From JAFMIT01 sp049421205 (GTDB taxonomy: Bacteria; Actinomycetota; Actinomycetes; S36-B12; UBA5976): a stretch of DNA of 38,804 nt. The position numbers and the translations under genes were made by a program. Location of the stretch: contig JBMSMQ010000008.1 in the NCBI GenBank assembly GCA_049421205.1, positions 1 through 38,804 of the forward strand, read 5' to 3'. The notes beneath the pieces are model-generated. The model made no database searches and was not told the origin of the DNA. It saw only the letters and a list, made by a program, of their open reading frames with translations. This document shows positions 1-7,719 of this stretch, one piece after another (position 1 is the first letter of the stretch; every line of letters begins with the position of its first letter).

Positions 1-2
1 TT

Positions 3-428
3 GGCATCATCGGTGCCATCGCACTTGGTAATTCCGTGGCATTTGCTGATGATTCATCATCAAATACTCAAGCGCCAATTACTTCATCAACCACCGTAGA
101 TTCACCCATGGGTCATCGTGGACCTCATCACTTGGCATCTGCTGCTGAGTTTCTTGGTCTGACTGAAGAGGAACTTATGACTGAACTTCAAGCTGGAAAA
201 ACATTAGCTGAAGTAGCCGTAGCCCAGGGTAAATCCGCCCAAGAACTCATTGATGCGCTAGTAGCAGAAGCAACAACAAAGATCACTGAAATGGTCAATA
301 ACCCGCTTCCCATAGAACCTTTTGGACATGGTCCTAAGGGAATGCACCACAATGAATACGGGACAGAAGTCGATGATGATTTCGACTATGAAGTAGAAGA
401 CTATTCAGAAACAGGCGTAACTCCGTAA
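3..428 (+). CDS. Exported acidic small protein, 5' end outside window
   Basis: The reading frame is open to the left edge of the window, so the true start is outside. The first visible residues (GIIGAIALGNSVAFA followed by DD) look like the hydrophobic core and an A-F-A cleavage site of a signal peptide, so the mature protein starts near base 48. A GTG at 36 is in frame but would cut the signal sequence and is unlikely to be the start. The mature part has a Ser/Thr-rich start, a His-rich spot (GHRGPHH), an amphipathic helical stretch with LGLTEEEL and GKTLAEVAVAQGKSAQELIDALVAEA, and an Asp/Glu-rich tail. The LGLT-EEL / GKTLAEIA pattern is common in secreted actinobacterial proteins of unknown function. 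No enzyme motif is visible. Confidence 0.7.
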   Translation, partial: GIIGAIALGNSVAFADDSSSNTQAPITSSTTVDSPMGHRGPHHLASAAEFLGLTEEELMTELQAGKTLAEVAVAQGKSAQELIDALVAEATTKITEMVNNPLPIEPFGHGPKGMHHNEYGTEVDDDFDYEVEDYSETGVTP

Positions 429-440
429 TCTCTCCATACA

Positions 441-478
441 CAATGGCTCCAACTCTCCCTTGTTGGAGCCATTGTTTT
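441..478. terminator. Bidirectional intrinsic terminator
   Basis: A perfect 13-bp inverted repeat (441-453 and 462-474) with an 8-nt loop is followed by TTTT on the plus strand. It sits between the stop of the exported-protein gene (428) and the stop of the convergent potC gene (477), so it can end transcription from both sides. Confidence 0.9.
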
Positions 479-1268
479 ATGATTTATCGTCTGCAGTTAA
501 TCTCTGTGACAAATAAATGGGAACTACTGAAATCAAAATAAGAGCCGCTGCTACCACGTTCACAATTGGGGCTTGATTTGGTCGGAATAGGTTCTGGAAA
601 ATCCATATTGGGAGCGTGGTTTGACCTGCACCGCTAGTAAAGGTCGTAACGATAATTTCGTCAAAAGACAAACCGAATGCCAATAATCCACCAGCAACAA
701 GTGCGTTTCGAATGAGTGGAAATGTGACAAGTCTGAATGTGGTGATGCGATTAGCACCAAGATCCATACTTGCCTCTTGGAAATTTGATCCAAGTCTTCG
801 GTATCGTGCTGCAACATTGTTGAACACCACGACGATGCAAAAAGTCGCGTGACCAATAATGATTGTATACAGCGTCAGTCCACCAAAGAAACTATTGAAT
901 ACATTGTTCAGTGCAATACCTGTCACAATACCTGGAAGTGCTATTGGTAAAACAAAGAGCAAAGAAATGCTATCTCTTCCGAAGAACTTATAACGAGCAA
1001 TTGCAGCTGCCGCCAAACTTCCAAGAATCAGTGCAATTGCCGTTGCAAAAATGGCAGTTGAGAGGGAAAGTGACACAGCATCTCGTATTCCTGTATTTAC
1101 AAATGCTTTTTGCCACCAGTTGGTTGTGAGCCCCGTCGGAGGCCAAACAAACGCTTGGTTTGTGTTAAAGGAGTTTAGAACCACAAGCCCAAGCGGGACA
1201 TATATAAAAGCTAAACCAAAAGCCATAAGGCTTGTAAGCACGAATTTTGCAGTTCGGGAGAGTCTCAT
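477..1268 (-). CDS. potC: Spermidine/putrescine-type ABC transporter permease PotC
   Basis: Inner-membrane subunit of a polyamine-type ABC importer (263 aa). It has six hydrophobic segments and the permease-ATPase coupling motif in the cytoplasmic loop, visible as QEASMDLGANRITTFRLVTFP near residues 164-184 (EAA...G form). The family usually has 255-280 residues, so it is full length. It is the last gene of the operon: its ATG overlaps the potB stop as ATGA (4 bp), implying translational coupling. The specific substrate (spermidine, putrescine or another amine) cannot be read from sequence alone. Confidence 0.93.
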   Translation of the reverse strand: MRLSRTAKFVLTSLMAFGLAFIYVPLGLVVLNSFNTNQAFVWPPTGLTTNWWQKAFVNTGIRDAVSLSLSTAIFATAIALILGSLAAAAIARYKFFGRDSISLLFVLPIALPGIVTGIALNNVFNSFFGGLTLYTIIIGHATFCIVVVFNNVAARYRRLGSNFQEASMDLGANRITTFRLVTFPLIRNALVAGGLLAFGLSFDEIIVTTFTSGAGQTTLPIWIFQNLFRPNQAPIVNVVAAALILISVVPIYLSQRLTADDKS

Positions 1269-2131
1269 AAGTTATCCAGAGCTCCCGTTTTTCGAACCAG
1301 CGTTAAGTAAATGATCATTACTATCACTGGAATAAGAGCGACAGCAGATGCAAATGGAAGATTGAGAGAAAAGTTTTGGTACACCACACTTCCAAGCATT
1401 TGAAAAGTTCCACCAAGTATTTGCACGGTGATGTAATCACCCATACTGAGAGAAAAAGTAAAAATAGAACCTGCGATGATTGATGGTAGTGTCATTGGAA
1501 GAACGACTTGTCTGAATGTTCTACCAGATTTTGCACCTAAATCAGATGAAGCATCCAAGATTGAATCAGGTAGTTTTTCCATTCCCGCGTAAATTGGTAA
1601 CACCATATAGGGAAGCCATAAATACGTGAGACCAATAATTACTGCTACCATTCCAAAGCCCGGACTATTCAGTCCTAAAGGTTCGAGCAACCAAGTAATG
1701 AATCCACCTTCTGGTGACATCATTGTTCGCCATGCATAAATCTTTACTAAGTACGACGCCCAGAGTGGAGTTAAAACAAGTGCAATAAGAATTGGTCGAA
1801 GTTTCGGTCGAGCAATTCGAGCCATAAAGAATGCCATCGGAATTGCAATAAGTGCACAAATCAATGTGACAGCAAGCGCAACACCAACAGTTCTTACTGT
1901 TACATTGAAGTATGCGCGATCTGAGAAGACGTCAATAAAGTTTTGTAGAGTGAATTCACGAATCACTTTACTTGTGAAGGTATCAATCTTCCAGATTGAC
2001 GTGATAAAGAGCATCGCGAGCGATCCGACATACAACACCAATAACCAAAGAAGTGGTAACAACAACAAGAGCGCGACACGGAAACGTGGGCGCTCATGCA
2101 AAAAGCGTTGTGTGTTAGAAAGTATGCTCAT
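1265..2131 (-). CDS. potB: Spermidine/putrescine-type ABC transporter permease PotB
   Basis: Second membrane subunit of the polyamine-type importer (288 aa). It has a long first hydrophobic segment (LLLLLPLLWLLVLYVGSLAML) and an EAA-type loop with DASSDLGAKSGRTFRQVVLP, the contact with PotA. It starts 49 bp after potD, and a strong hairpin lies in that gap. The ATG has no clear Shine-Dalgarno sequence, so expression may depend on the hairpin-bearing junction or be lower than that of potD. It overlaps potC by 4 bp. The two permeases differ in sequence, consistent with a heterodimeric channel. Confidence 0.93.
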   Translation of the reverse strand: MSILSNTQRFLHERPRFRVALLLLLPLLWLLVLYVGSLAMLFITSIWKIDTFTSKVIREFTLQNFIDVFSDRAYFNVTVRTVGVALAVTLICALIAIPMAFFMARIARPKLRPILIALVLTPLWASYLVKIYAWRTMMSPEGGFITWLLEPLGLNSPGFGMVAVIIGLTYLWLPYMVLPIYAGMEKLPDSILDASSDLGAKSGRTFRQVVLPMTLPSIIAGSIFTFSLSMGDYITVQILGGTFQMLGSVVYQNFSLNLPFASAVALIPVIVMIIYLTLVRKTGALDNL

Positions 2132-2138
2132 TTGTAAG

Positions 2139-2167
2139 AGATGGGGGTGTCTCGGACACCCCCATCT
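2139..2167 (-). other. Strong hairpin between potD and potB
   Basis: A perfect 12-bp stem (2140-2151 and 2155-2166) with a 3-nt loop extends by one A-T pair to 13 bp. It lies in the 49-bp gap just after the potD stop and 8 nt before the potB ATG. No T-run follows in the direction of transcription, so it reads better as an mRNA-stabilising or attenuating hairpin than as a full terminator. Confidence 0.8.
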
Positions 2168-2180
2168 TCCTCGCTTTCAG

Positions 2181-3359
2181 TTACTGATTTCTGAAACTCG
2201 ACCAGGCCTTGACCCATTCGGAGTAAGGAATGCACGTCACATCAGTGCGTCCATCCAAGCAGGTTTCGGTTGGGGTCTTCCAGTAGTAGACATCTGACCA
2301 GTAGTCAGTTTCTTCAGCGTGATATAGGGTGCAGTGATCTGGATTTGCAGTCAAAGCACATGCCTTTGAGTTCGCTGGTGCTTCACCAAACCACTCAGCA
2401 GCTTGTGCATTGATTTCTGGAGTAATAATCCAGTTCAACCACTTGTAAGCACAATCGATTGCTTCAGCATCTTTGGAAATCATCCAGGTATCTGACCAAC
2501 CAGTTGAACCTTCAACAGGCTTTACCGCTCCAACAGTTGCACTCTCACCGTTAAGAACATTGGCAATAACTTGCCACGAGGTTCCAACCGTGATGCTTCC
2601 TGCTTGAACAGCACCGATGTACTTGGTGTAATCAGCCCAGTATTCAGCAACAAGTGGCTTTTGCTGTTCAAGCAAAGCAAGTGCTGCATCAAACTGTGTT
2701 TGATCAAGTGCATATGGATCGGTGATTCCAAGTTCTGGACTATGTGTCATTAAGTAAACAGCTGCATCAGCAATATAAATTGCTGAGTCATATGCTGTTA
2801 CTTTTCCAGCAGCTTGAGAGTCTGCTTCAAACACAACATCCCATGATGTTGGTGCTGTGTCAAATTCAGATAGTGTGTACTGAAGTACGTTTGCACCGCG
2901 ACCGTGTGGAACACCATAGTTATTTCCATCGACTGTATTCCATGGGCGATCTTTGAGATTATCAAAGATATCAACATAGTTTGGAATCAAGTCAAGATTT
3001 ACTGGTTGCAGATCGCCACCGTAAATCAGACGTAGTGAAGCATCGCCTGAAGCTGAGATAACATCGTATCCCCCACCTTGCATCAACTGCACAGCTTCAT
3101 CTGATGTTCCATATGTTTTTACGTTGACTGTGCAACCTGTTTCAGTTTCAAACGGGGTTACCCAGTCAACATTTGGATCCGTTGATCCATCTTCTGCGTA
3201 TCCAGGCCATGCAAGAATGTTGATGGTTCCAGTGGTATCACCAACTGGCCCCGCGTATGCTTCATTGCCATCCGCAGTTTCGCCACTTGAGCAAGCAGCA
3301 AGGAACAATGCGCTAACTGCAAGCAAGATAAATGGCTTTTTAAAGGTAGAAATGTGCAC
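2181..3359 (-). CDS. potD: Polyamine-type substrate-binding lipoprotein PotD
   Basis: Extracellular lipid-anchored binding protein (392 aa) that would capture the substrate for PotABC. The N-terminus has charged HISTFKK, a hydrophobic core and a lipobox LAAC, predicting lipidation at Cys23. The fold is recognisable from INILAWPGYAEDG near residue 46 and the following bilobed periplasmic-binding pattern. Beyond the lipidated Cys the mature part has about six further Cys, most in the last 100 residues (ACALT, DHCTLY, ETCLDG, VTCIPY), which could form disulfides; this is uncommon for the family. The ATG is preceded by AGGAGGAG, a strong ribosome site. It lies between potA and potB and is bracketed by hairpins, which suits a subunit needed in excess. 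Confidence 0.92.
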   Translation of the reverse strand: MHISTFKKPFILLAVSALFLAACSSGETADGNEAYAGPVGDTTGTINILAWPGYAEDGSTDPNVDWVTPFETETGCTVNVKTYGTSDEAVQLMQGGGYDVISASGDASLRLIYGGDLQPVNLDLIPNYVDIFDNLKDRPWNTVDGNNYGVPHGRGANVLQYTLSEFDTAPTSWDVVFEADSQAAGKVTAYDSAIYIADAAVYLMTHSPELGITDPYALDQTQFDAALALLEQQKPLVAEYWADYTKYIGAVQAGSITVGTSWQVIANVLNGESATVGAVKPVEGSTGWSDTWMISKDAEAIDCAYKWLNWIITPEINAQAAEWFGEAPANSKACALTANPDHCTLYHAEETDYWSDVYYWKTPTETCLDGRTDVTCIPYSEWVKAWSSFRNQ

Positions 3360-3372
3360 TCTCTCCTCCTTT

Positions 3373-3431
3373 AGTCACTTTCGTGACTCCCAATAGACCA
3401 TCTATTGGGTTCTAATGGATTTCCATTAGAA
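3373..3431 (-). other. Three tandem hairpins between potA and potD
   Basis: The gap between potA and potD holds three consecutive inverted repeats: 3410-3419/3422-3431 (10 bp, 2-nt loop), 3389-3397/3401-3409 (9 bp, 3-nt loop) and 3373-3378/3383-3388 (6 bp, 4-nt loop). They begin 2 nt after the potA stop and end a few nt before the potD ribosome site. They could protect the 5' end of a processed potD message or partly separate potA from potD expression. None has a T-run. Confidence 0.8.
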
Positions 3432-3433
3432 AT

Positions 3434-4456
3434 CTATGCGTGAACCTGATATTCACTTCTTTTATCCCATGAAAGCACCACGCGTGAACCTCGAAGAGAT
3501 TCAACGTCACTGCTTGACTCGCTGGAATTTTGTTTCAGTGCCATTAATTGCACACCTTGATCGAGATCTACTGCGAATCGTGTTGTTGGACCTAGATATT
3601 CAATCTCCCGAATGACACCTTCCGCTTTTCTTTGCCCTTCACTGTATGAATTGAGAAAGATTTTTTCTGGTCTCACAGTCCAAATACCAGATGTTCCAAG
3701 AATTGTTTGGGCCGCATCACCCGTGATGAGATTTGATACTCCAACGAAACCGGCAACAAATTCATTACTTGGTTGTTCATAAATCTTTGATGGCACATCA
3801 AGCTGCTGAATCTTCCCTTCATTGAAAACAGCGATTCGGTCACTCATCGTGAGTGCTTCCTCTTGATCGTGTGTGACGAAGATGAATGTGATGCCAACTT
3901 CTCGCTGTAATTCTTTGAGTTCAACTTGCATCTGTTCACGAAGCTTTAAGTCAAGTGCACCAAGTGGTTCATCAAGTAGTAATACAGATGGTCGGTTCAC
4001 AAGAGCGCGAGCGAGTGCTACACGTTGGCGTTGTCCACCTGAGAGTTGATGTGGTTTTCGATCTTGGTATCCACCAAGTCGAACCTGTTCAAGTGCCTGA
4101 AGTGCACGCTTACGGCGCTGGTCTTTCTCAACACCTTTAACACGTAAACCGTATTCAATATTGGTGATGACGTTCATGTGTGGAAAAAGTGCGTAATCCT
4201 GAAAGACAGTATTAACGTCTCTTTCGTATGGTGCCAAATTGGTGATATCTTGATTGTTGAGGTGAACAGATCCACCATCTGGAATTTCAAATCCAGCAAT
4301 CATTCGTAAGACTGTTGTTTTTCCAGAACCAGATGGCCCTAAGAGGGTAAGAAACTCACCTGCGTAAATATCGAGATTCACTGAGTCAACAGCAACAACA
4401 TTGCCAAAACTTTTTTTGAGGTTTCGTATGGACACTATGACCGAACGTTCAGCCAC
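3434..4456 (-). CDS. potA: Polyamine-type ABC transporter ATP-binding protein PotA
   Basis: Cytoplasmic ATPase that powers the importer (340 aa). Walker A GPSGSGKT is at residues 40-47, the Q-loop at VFQDYALFPHM, signature LSGGQ at 137-141, Walker B LLLDEP at 158-163 and the H-loop in THDQEEA. A C-terminal TOBE-like regulatory domain follows (about 240-340). The start is GTG at 4456, with AGGAG 12 nt upstream on the minus strand; a candidate -10 (TAAACT) lies 44-49 nt upstream. First gene of potA-potD-potB-potC, an order with potD second rather than last. Confidence 0.93.
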   Translation of the reverse strand: MAERSVIVSIRNLKKSFGNVVAVDSVNLDIYAGEFLTLLGPSGSGKTTVLRMIAGFEIPDGGSVHLNNQDITNLAPYERDVNTVFQDYALFPHMNVITNIEYGLRVKGVEKDQRRKRALQALEQVRLGGYQDRKPHQLSGGQRQRVALARALVNRPSVLLLDEPLGALDLKLREQMQVELKELQREVGITFIFVTHDQEEALTMSDRIAVFNEGKIQQLDVPSKIYEQPSNEFVAGFVGVSNLITGDAAQTILGTSGIWTVRPEKIFLNSYSEGQRKAEGVIREIEYLGPTTRFAVDLDQGVQLMALKQNSSESSSDVESLRGSRVVLSWDKRSEYQVHA

Positions 4457-4499
4457 TCTATATCAATCTCCTGAATCGGCGGGGACGCCTAAGCGGGGC

Positions 4500-4505
4500 A
4501 GTTTA
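4500..4505 (-). promoter_or_regulatory. Candidate -10 for potA
   Basis: TAAACT on the minus strand, predicting a transcript start near 4493 and a 37-nt leader carrying the AGGAG site. It lies in the right arm region of an inverted repeat GCCTAA (4487-4492) / TTAGGC (4503-4508) and overlaps a plus-strand TAGGCT. Confidence 0.5.
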
Positions 4506-4509
4506 GGCT
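4504..4509 (+). promoter_or_regulatory. Candidate divergent -10 for the flavinylation operon
   Basis: TAGGCT on the plus strand shares bases with the minus-strand TAAACT of potA, giving a possible bidirectional promoter. The predicted transcript start near 4516 leaves a leader of roughly 100-190 nt before the oxidoreductase start, containing alternative hairpins around ATTCCCA (4569-4575) / TGGGAAT (4585-4591). Other -10-like sites nearer the gene cannot be excluded. Confidence 0.35.
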
Positions 4510-4705
4510 CAAATCGGGCTTAGATTCGATGCCCTGAGGATTTGTTATCGGACCGTAATCAAGTGGAGATTCCCACCCAATATTTGGGAATTCGTGAGAG
4601 AAATAGTGGGTAAATTGCTGAATGAGCCAATCTTCACAGGGCTCTAACCTTCCCTTAATCTTGATAGTTAATAGTTTCGCTATGACATTACTGGCTGAGC
4701 ATAAA

Positions 4706-6049
4706 ATGACGGATGTGGTGGCCTCTGCCCGTAAACGGCGAGTCGATTCGTCACTTCCTGTGCTTCTTTTCTTCAGCATTCAATTTGGTATTGCCGTTGC
4801 ACTTGGTTTTACATCCCAACCTCTTTCAAGTTGGGTGTATTCGCCTGAAGCCTTTGCCTTGAACCTTTCCCGAGTAACAGCACTCGTAGGTACAGCCATT
4901 GCTCTTACCTCAATTGCTCTTGCATCAAGAGCTCCATGGGTTGAGCGAGCAATTGGTCAAGATCGGATGATTTTCTGGCACCGAAAAATCGGTCCCTACT
5001 CATTGTTCCTGATTGCAGCCCATGTTGTGCTCTTGAGTTTCGCCCGAACTGAAAACACCTCGTTTAATACGTGGGAATCATTTTGGGATATCACCGTAAC
5101 CACTCGTTGGATGGTTCCTGCCGCTCTTGGATTTGTTTTCATGGTTGGAATCGGAATCACCTCCTATCATCGAATTCGAAAACTTTTCAAATATGAGACC
5201 TGGTGGGTTATCCATCTTTACTCATATATTGGTATTGCTTTGGCGTTTATGCACCAGATTGAAAGTGGTGTGATGTTTCGTGATGATCCATTGTTGAAGC
5301 AATGGTGGATTTTCTACTACGCATCAGTTTTTGTCTTGTTGCTGAGATATCGAGTATGGAAGCCAATTGCGCTTTCTCTTTCAAATAAGCCACGTATTTC
5401 AAAGGTTGTACGAGAAAACAGCGACACAGTTTCACTACATCTCAAGACTCGTAACCGTAAACTGAAGAAGGTTAAAGGTGGCCAGTACTTCAACATCAGA
5501 ATTCTTGAAGACACCAAATGGTGGGAAGCACATCCATATTCACTGAGTGCTCCACCAAAGAATGGTGAACTTGTTTTCACTATAAAAGAGCTCGGGGATC
5601 ACAGTTCATGGCTTACCACAATGCCTGCTGGTACGCCTGTGCAAATCGAAGGACCATACGGAATCTTCACAATCGAGCGTCTCCGCGGCAACAAAGTGCT
5701 CTTCATCGCAGGTGGTATAGGTATCACGCCAGTAAAGGCAATGGTTGAAGATCTTCCAGCAGGAATCACAGGAACTGTGCTCTGGAGAGTGAGCAAAGAA
5801 ACAGATCTCATTCTGCTCGAAGAACTAAAGACTTTATGTGCTGAGCGTGGTATTGAACTCATAACTGTTGTTGGCTCACGAACTGAAAATCCGTTGTGGT
5901 TAGAGAAAGCTGTAACCGCACTCGCTGATTACAAAGAATACGAAGTTTTCATTTGTGCAAGTAAGGGGCTTATTCATACGAGTAAGGACAGCTTGTTGCA
6001 TTTGGGATTAAGCAAGAAAAATATCTATACCGAGGAGTTTGAGTTTTAA
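4706..6049 (+). CDS. Ferric-reductase-like transmembrane flavoprotein oxidoreductase
   Basis: Membrane electron-transfer enzyme (447 aa from this start). The N-terminal half has about six membrane segments with two histidine pairs, His92/His106 and His170/His183, spaced as expected for b-type haem ligands. The C-terminal half is a ferredoxin-NADP+ reductase-type module: HPYSLS (about 276-281) for FAD, GPYG near 316, GGIGITP (336-342) for NAD(P)H, a Cys in FICAS and a C-terminal EEFEF aromatic residue. It should move electrons from NAD(P)H through FAD and haem across the membrane. The next two genes make an FMN-binding protein and its flavinylating enzyme, so the likely acceptor is that extracytoplasmic flavoprotein. 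Start uncertain: in-frame ATGs at 4622 and 4682 also exist; 4706 gives a basic N-terminus before the first membrane segment. Confidence 0.85.
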   Translation: MTDVVASARKRRVDSSLPVLLFFSIQFGIAVALGFTSQPLSSWVYSPEAFALNLSRVTALVGTAIALTSIALASRAPWVERAIGQDRMIFWHRKIGPYSLFLIAAHVVLLSFARTENTSFNTWESFWDITVTTRWMVPAALGFVFMVGIGITSYHRIRKLFKYETWWVIHLYSYIGIALAFMHQIESGVMFRDDPLLKQWWIFYYASVFVLLLRYRVWKPIALSLSNKPRISKVVRENSDTVSLHLKTRNRKLKKVKGGQYFNIRILEDTKWWEAHPYSLSAPPKNGELVFTIKELGDHSSWLTTMPAGTPVQIEGPYGIFTIERLRGNKVLFIAGGIGITPVKAMVEDLPAGITGTVLWRVSKETDLILLEELKTLCAERGIELITVVGSRTENPLWLEKAVTALADYKEYEVFICASKGLIHTSKDSLLHLGLSKKNIYTEEFEF

Positions 6050-6841
6050 ATGTTACGCGCAATCATTGTTAATGTCGGAACCGTTGCAGGTGTAAGTGCT
6101 GCTCTTTTGTACCAGCCACAAGTTGATGTCGTTGAGTTCGCAGGTGGAGTCTTGAGTGGTGGATCTGATACTTCTCTGGAGCAGACTCAAGAACCTAATC
6201 AACCAAATACTCCTCAACCAGAAGAGACTAAAAAGAATAAGAATAAAAACAAGAATAAGAACAGTTCAACGAGTAGTCCGTCAGAACCCTCGAAGAAGAA
6301 CAAAAAGAAAGATAAGAACAAAAACAATAATGGTGGTAGTCCATCTCCTTCATCTTCTTCAAACTCCCCAAGTCCTTCATCGAGTAACACACCGGAACCC
6401 ACAAAATCTGCGACCCCTACGCCATCTCCAACACCTTCAAAGACAGCTACTCCAAGTCCTTCCCCTACCCCTACCAAGACGAAAACACCGACACCAACAC
6501 CAACACCTACCCCAACACCAACTTCAAGTGGTAAAGATGGAACTTACAATGGATCTCGAGTTGATGTTTATTATGTCGATGGTGGCACAAAACGTAAGTC
6601 TGGAAGCCTGAAAATACAGGTAGTCATCAAAGGTGGGAAAGTCAACGACATTCTCTGGACTGAATATCCAACTGGTGATCATCAAAAGTATACAAATCGA
6701 GCGTACTCAGCAAGTGCAAAGCCACTTATTGGAATGACAGTTGCGGAACTGAAATCAGCAAAGGTTGCCACAAAAACTGGTGCTACTGGAACATCAACTG
6801 CATTCGTTACGTCTTTGGAAGCAGTTCTTCAACAGTTATGA
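6050..6841 (+). CDS. Membrane-anchored FMN-binding domain protein with low-complexity stalk
   Basis: Predicted extracytoplasmic flavoprotein (263 aa). Residues 1-22 form a hydrophobic anchor or uncleaved signal. Residues about 45-160 are low complexity: a Gln/Asn/Pro part, Lys/Asn runs, Ser/Pro runs and a Pro-Thr repeat, giving a flexible stalk. The FMN_bind domain (about 163-263) starts at DGTYNG and ends with the flavinylation motif KTGATGTS, in which Thr246 is the expected site of covalent FMN attachment by ApbE. Its ATG directly follows the stop of the oxidoreductase, and its stop overlaps the ApbE start (ATGA). The order suggests electrons flow from the membrane reductase to this covalently bound FMN and then to an unknown acceptor such as Fe(III) or a quinone-like compound. 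Confidence 0.88.
   Translation: MLRAIIVNVGTVAGVSAALLYQPQVDVVEFAGGVLSGGSDTSLEQTQEPNQPNTPQPEETKKNKNKNKNKNSSTSSPSEPSKKNKKKDKNKNNNGGSPSPSSSSNSPSPSSSNTPEPTKSATPTPSPTPSKTATPSPSPTPTKTKTPTPTPTPTPTPTSSGKDGTYNGSRVDVYYVDGGTKRKSGSLKIQVVIKGGKVNDILWTEYPTGDHQKYTNRAYSASAKPLIGMTVAELKSAKVATKTGATGTSTAFVTSLEAVLQQL
6230..6525 (+). repeat. Low-complexity coding repeats (Lys-Asn, Ser-Pro, Pro-Thr)
   Basis: Within the FMN-binding protein gene, short degenerate repeats encode Lys/Asn runs (about 6230-6335), Ser/Pro runs (6340-6400) and a near-perfect ACACCA-type Pro-Thr run (about 6480-6525). Such tracts can change length by slippage, so stalk length may vary between strains. Confidence 0.8.
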
Positions 6842-7653
6842 CCCGGATTCATAACGAATCAGTCTGGACGACAGTCGTTACAATTCAAATTGAAGATGAA
6901 ATCAGCGATGTTCACTGGCAGTCACTCGTCAATGAATCTATCAAGTTTCTTCACGATGTTGATACTGTCTTTAGTCCCTTTAGATCTGATAGTTATCTAA
7001 ATCGAGTTTCACGACAGGATGAAGTTCGAGTCATTGAAGTCAACCCGTCTGAGCACTTCAAGCACTACATTCCATTGGTAAACGAAGGTTTCACCATAGA
7101 AGCAGCGAAAGCATTTGAAATAGTTGAGAGTCTTTGTGTTGCTGCCCAATGGAAAACAAATGGAGCATTTAACGCCTGGCGAAATGAGATCTATGACCCG
7201 ATTGGGCTTGTCAAAGGTTGGGCCGCAGATTATGTAGTAGAGATTCTAAGGAGCTACGACATCAAACAGGCATTCGTTAATGCAGGTGGCGATATCGCAT
7301 CAATCACTGACAATGAACCTTGGCGAATTGCGATTGAAAATCCTGGAGATTCTGAAACTGCAATTGGATTTCTTGATTTAACTAGTGGTGCACTCTGCAC
7401 TTCTGGTAATTATCAAAAAGGTAACCACATTGTCACTCGCAACAATCAGAATGATTTCTCATCAGCCACAGTTTCAGGTCCAAGTGCAGCGCTTGCCGAT
7501 GCATACGCAACGGCAATAATCGCAGATGGACTCGCTTCCTTTGATTGGATTGATTCACTTGGAAATGACTGGGGAGTTATTGCAGTCAGTGAAGATGACT
7601 CTTCCATCTATACCCATAATTGGAATTTTGATCAGAACCAATTCACACAATAG
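6838..7653 (+). CDS. apbE: FAD:protein FMN transferase (ApbE)
   Basis: Enzyme that transfers FMN from FAD onto a Thr of target flavoproteins (271 aa). Family motifs are visible: KGWAADYVVEIL (126-137), NAGGDI (148-153) and ATVSGPSAALADAYATA (210-226) with Asp221 and Thr225 as likely metal ligands. The usual N-terminal MGT motif is replaced by VWTTVVTIQI, and no lipobox or clear signal peptide is seen, so the protein may be cytoplasmic or the start may be atypical. The natural substrate is the FMN_bind protein encoded directly upstream, with which it shares an ATGA overlap. It is shorter than typical ApbE proteins (about 300-350 aa). Confidence 0.88.
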   Translation: MTRIHNESVWTTVVTIQIEDEISDVHWQSLVNESIKFLHDVDTVFSPFRSDSYLNRVSRQDEVRVIEVNPSEHFKHYIPLVNEGFTIEAAKAFEIVESLCVAAQWKTNGAFNAWRNEIYDPIGLVKGWAADYVVEILRSYDIKQAFVNAGGDIASITDNEPWRIAIENPGDSETAIGFLDLTSGALCTSGNYQKGNHIVTRNNQNDFSSATVSGPSAALADAYATAIIADGLASFDWIDSLGNDWGVIAVSEDDSSIYTHNWNFDQNQFTQ

Positions 7654-7719
7654 TAGCAATCACAAGTTACTCACTCGATTGCTGTTACTCTCAGATACAC
7701 GGAATTCTGTGTGAACGTG

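Noticed and set aside
1866..2297. 143-residue plus-strand ORF
   Set aside because: Spans potB, the hairpin and potD in antisense; no domain features.
4487..4509. DtxR/IdeR iron box upstream of the reductase operon
   Set aside because: TTTAGGCT and GCCTAA resemble half-sites, but the spacing and flanks do not match the 19-bp IdeR consensus; explained better as -10 hexamers.
6214..6477. 87-residue minus-strand ORF rich in Gly, Phe and Leu
   Set aside because: It is the antisense of the low-complexity stalk of the FMN-binding protein; its composition only mirrors the repeats.
6230..6525. CRISPR-like short repeats
   Set aside because: Repeats are codon-phased, degenerate and without unique spacers; they encode the protein stalk.
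7652..7689. Terminator between apbE and ktrA
   Set aside because: The GCAATC/GATTGC stem is short, has a bulge and a 15-nt loop, and lacks a T-run; too weak to call.
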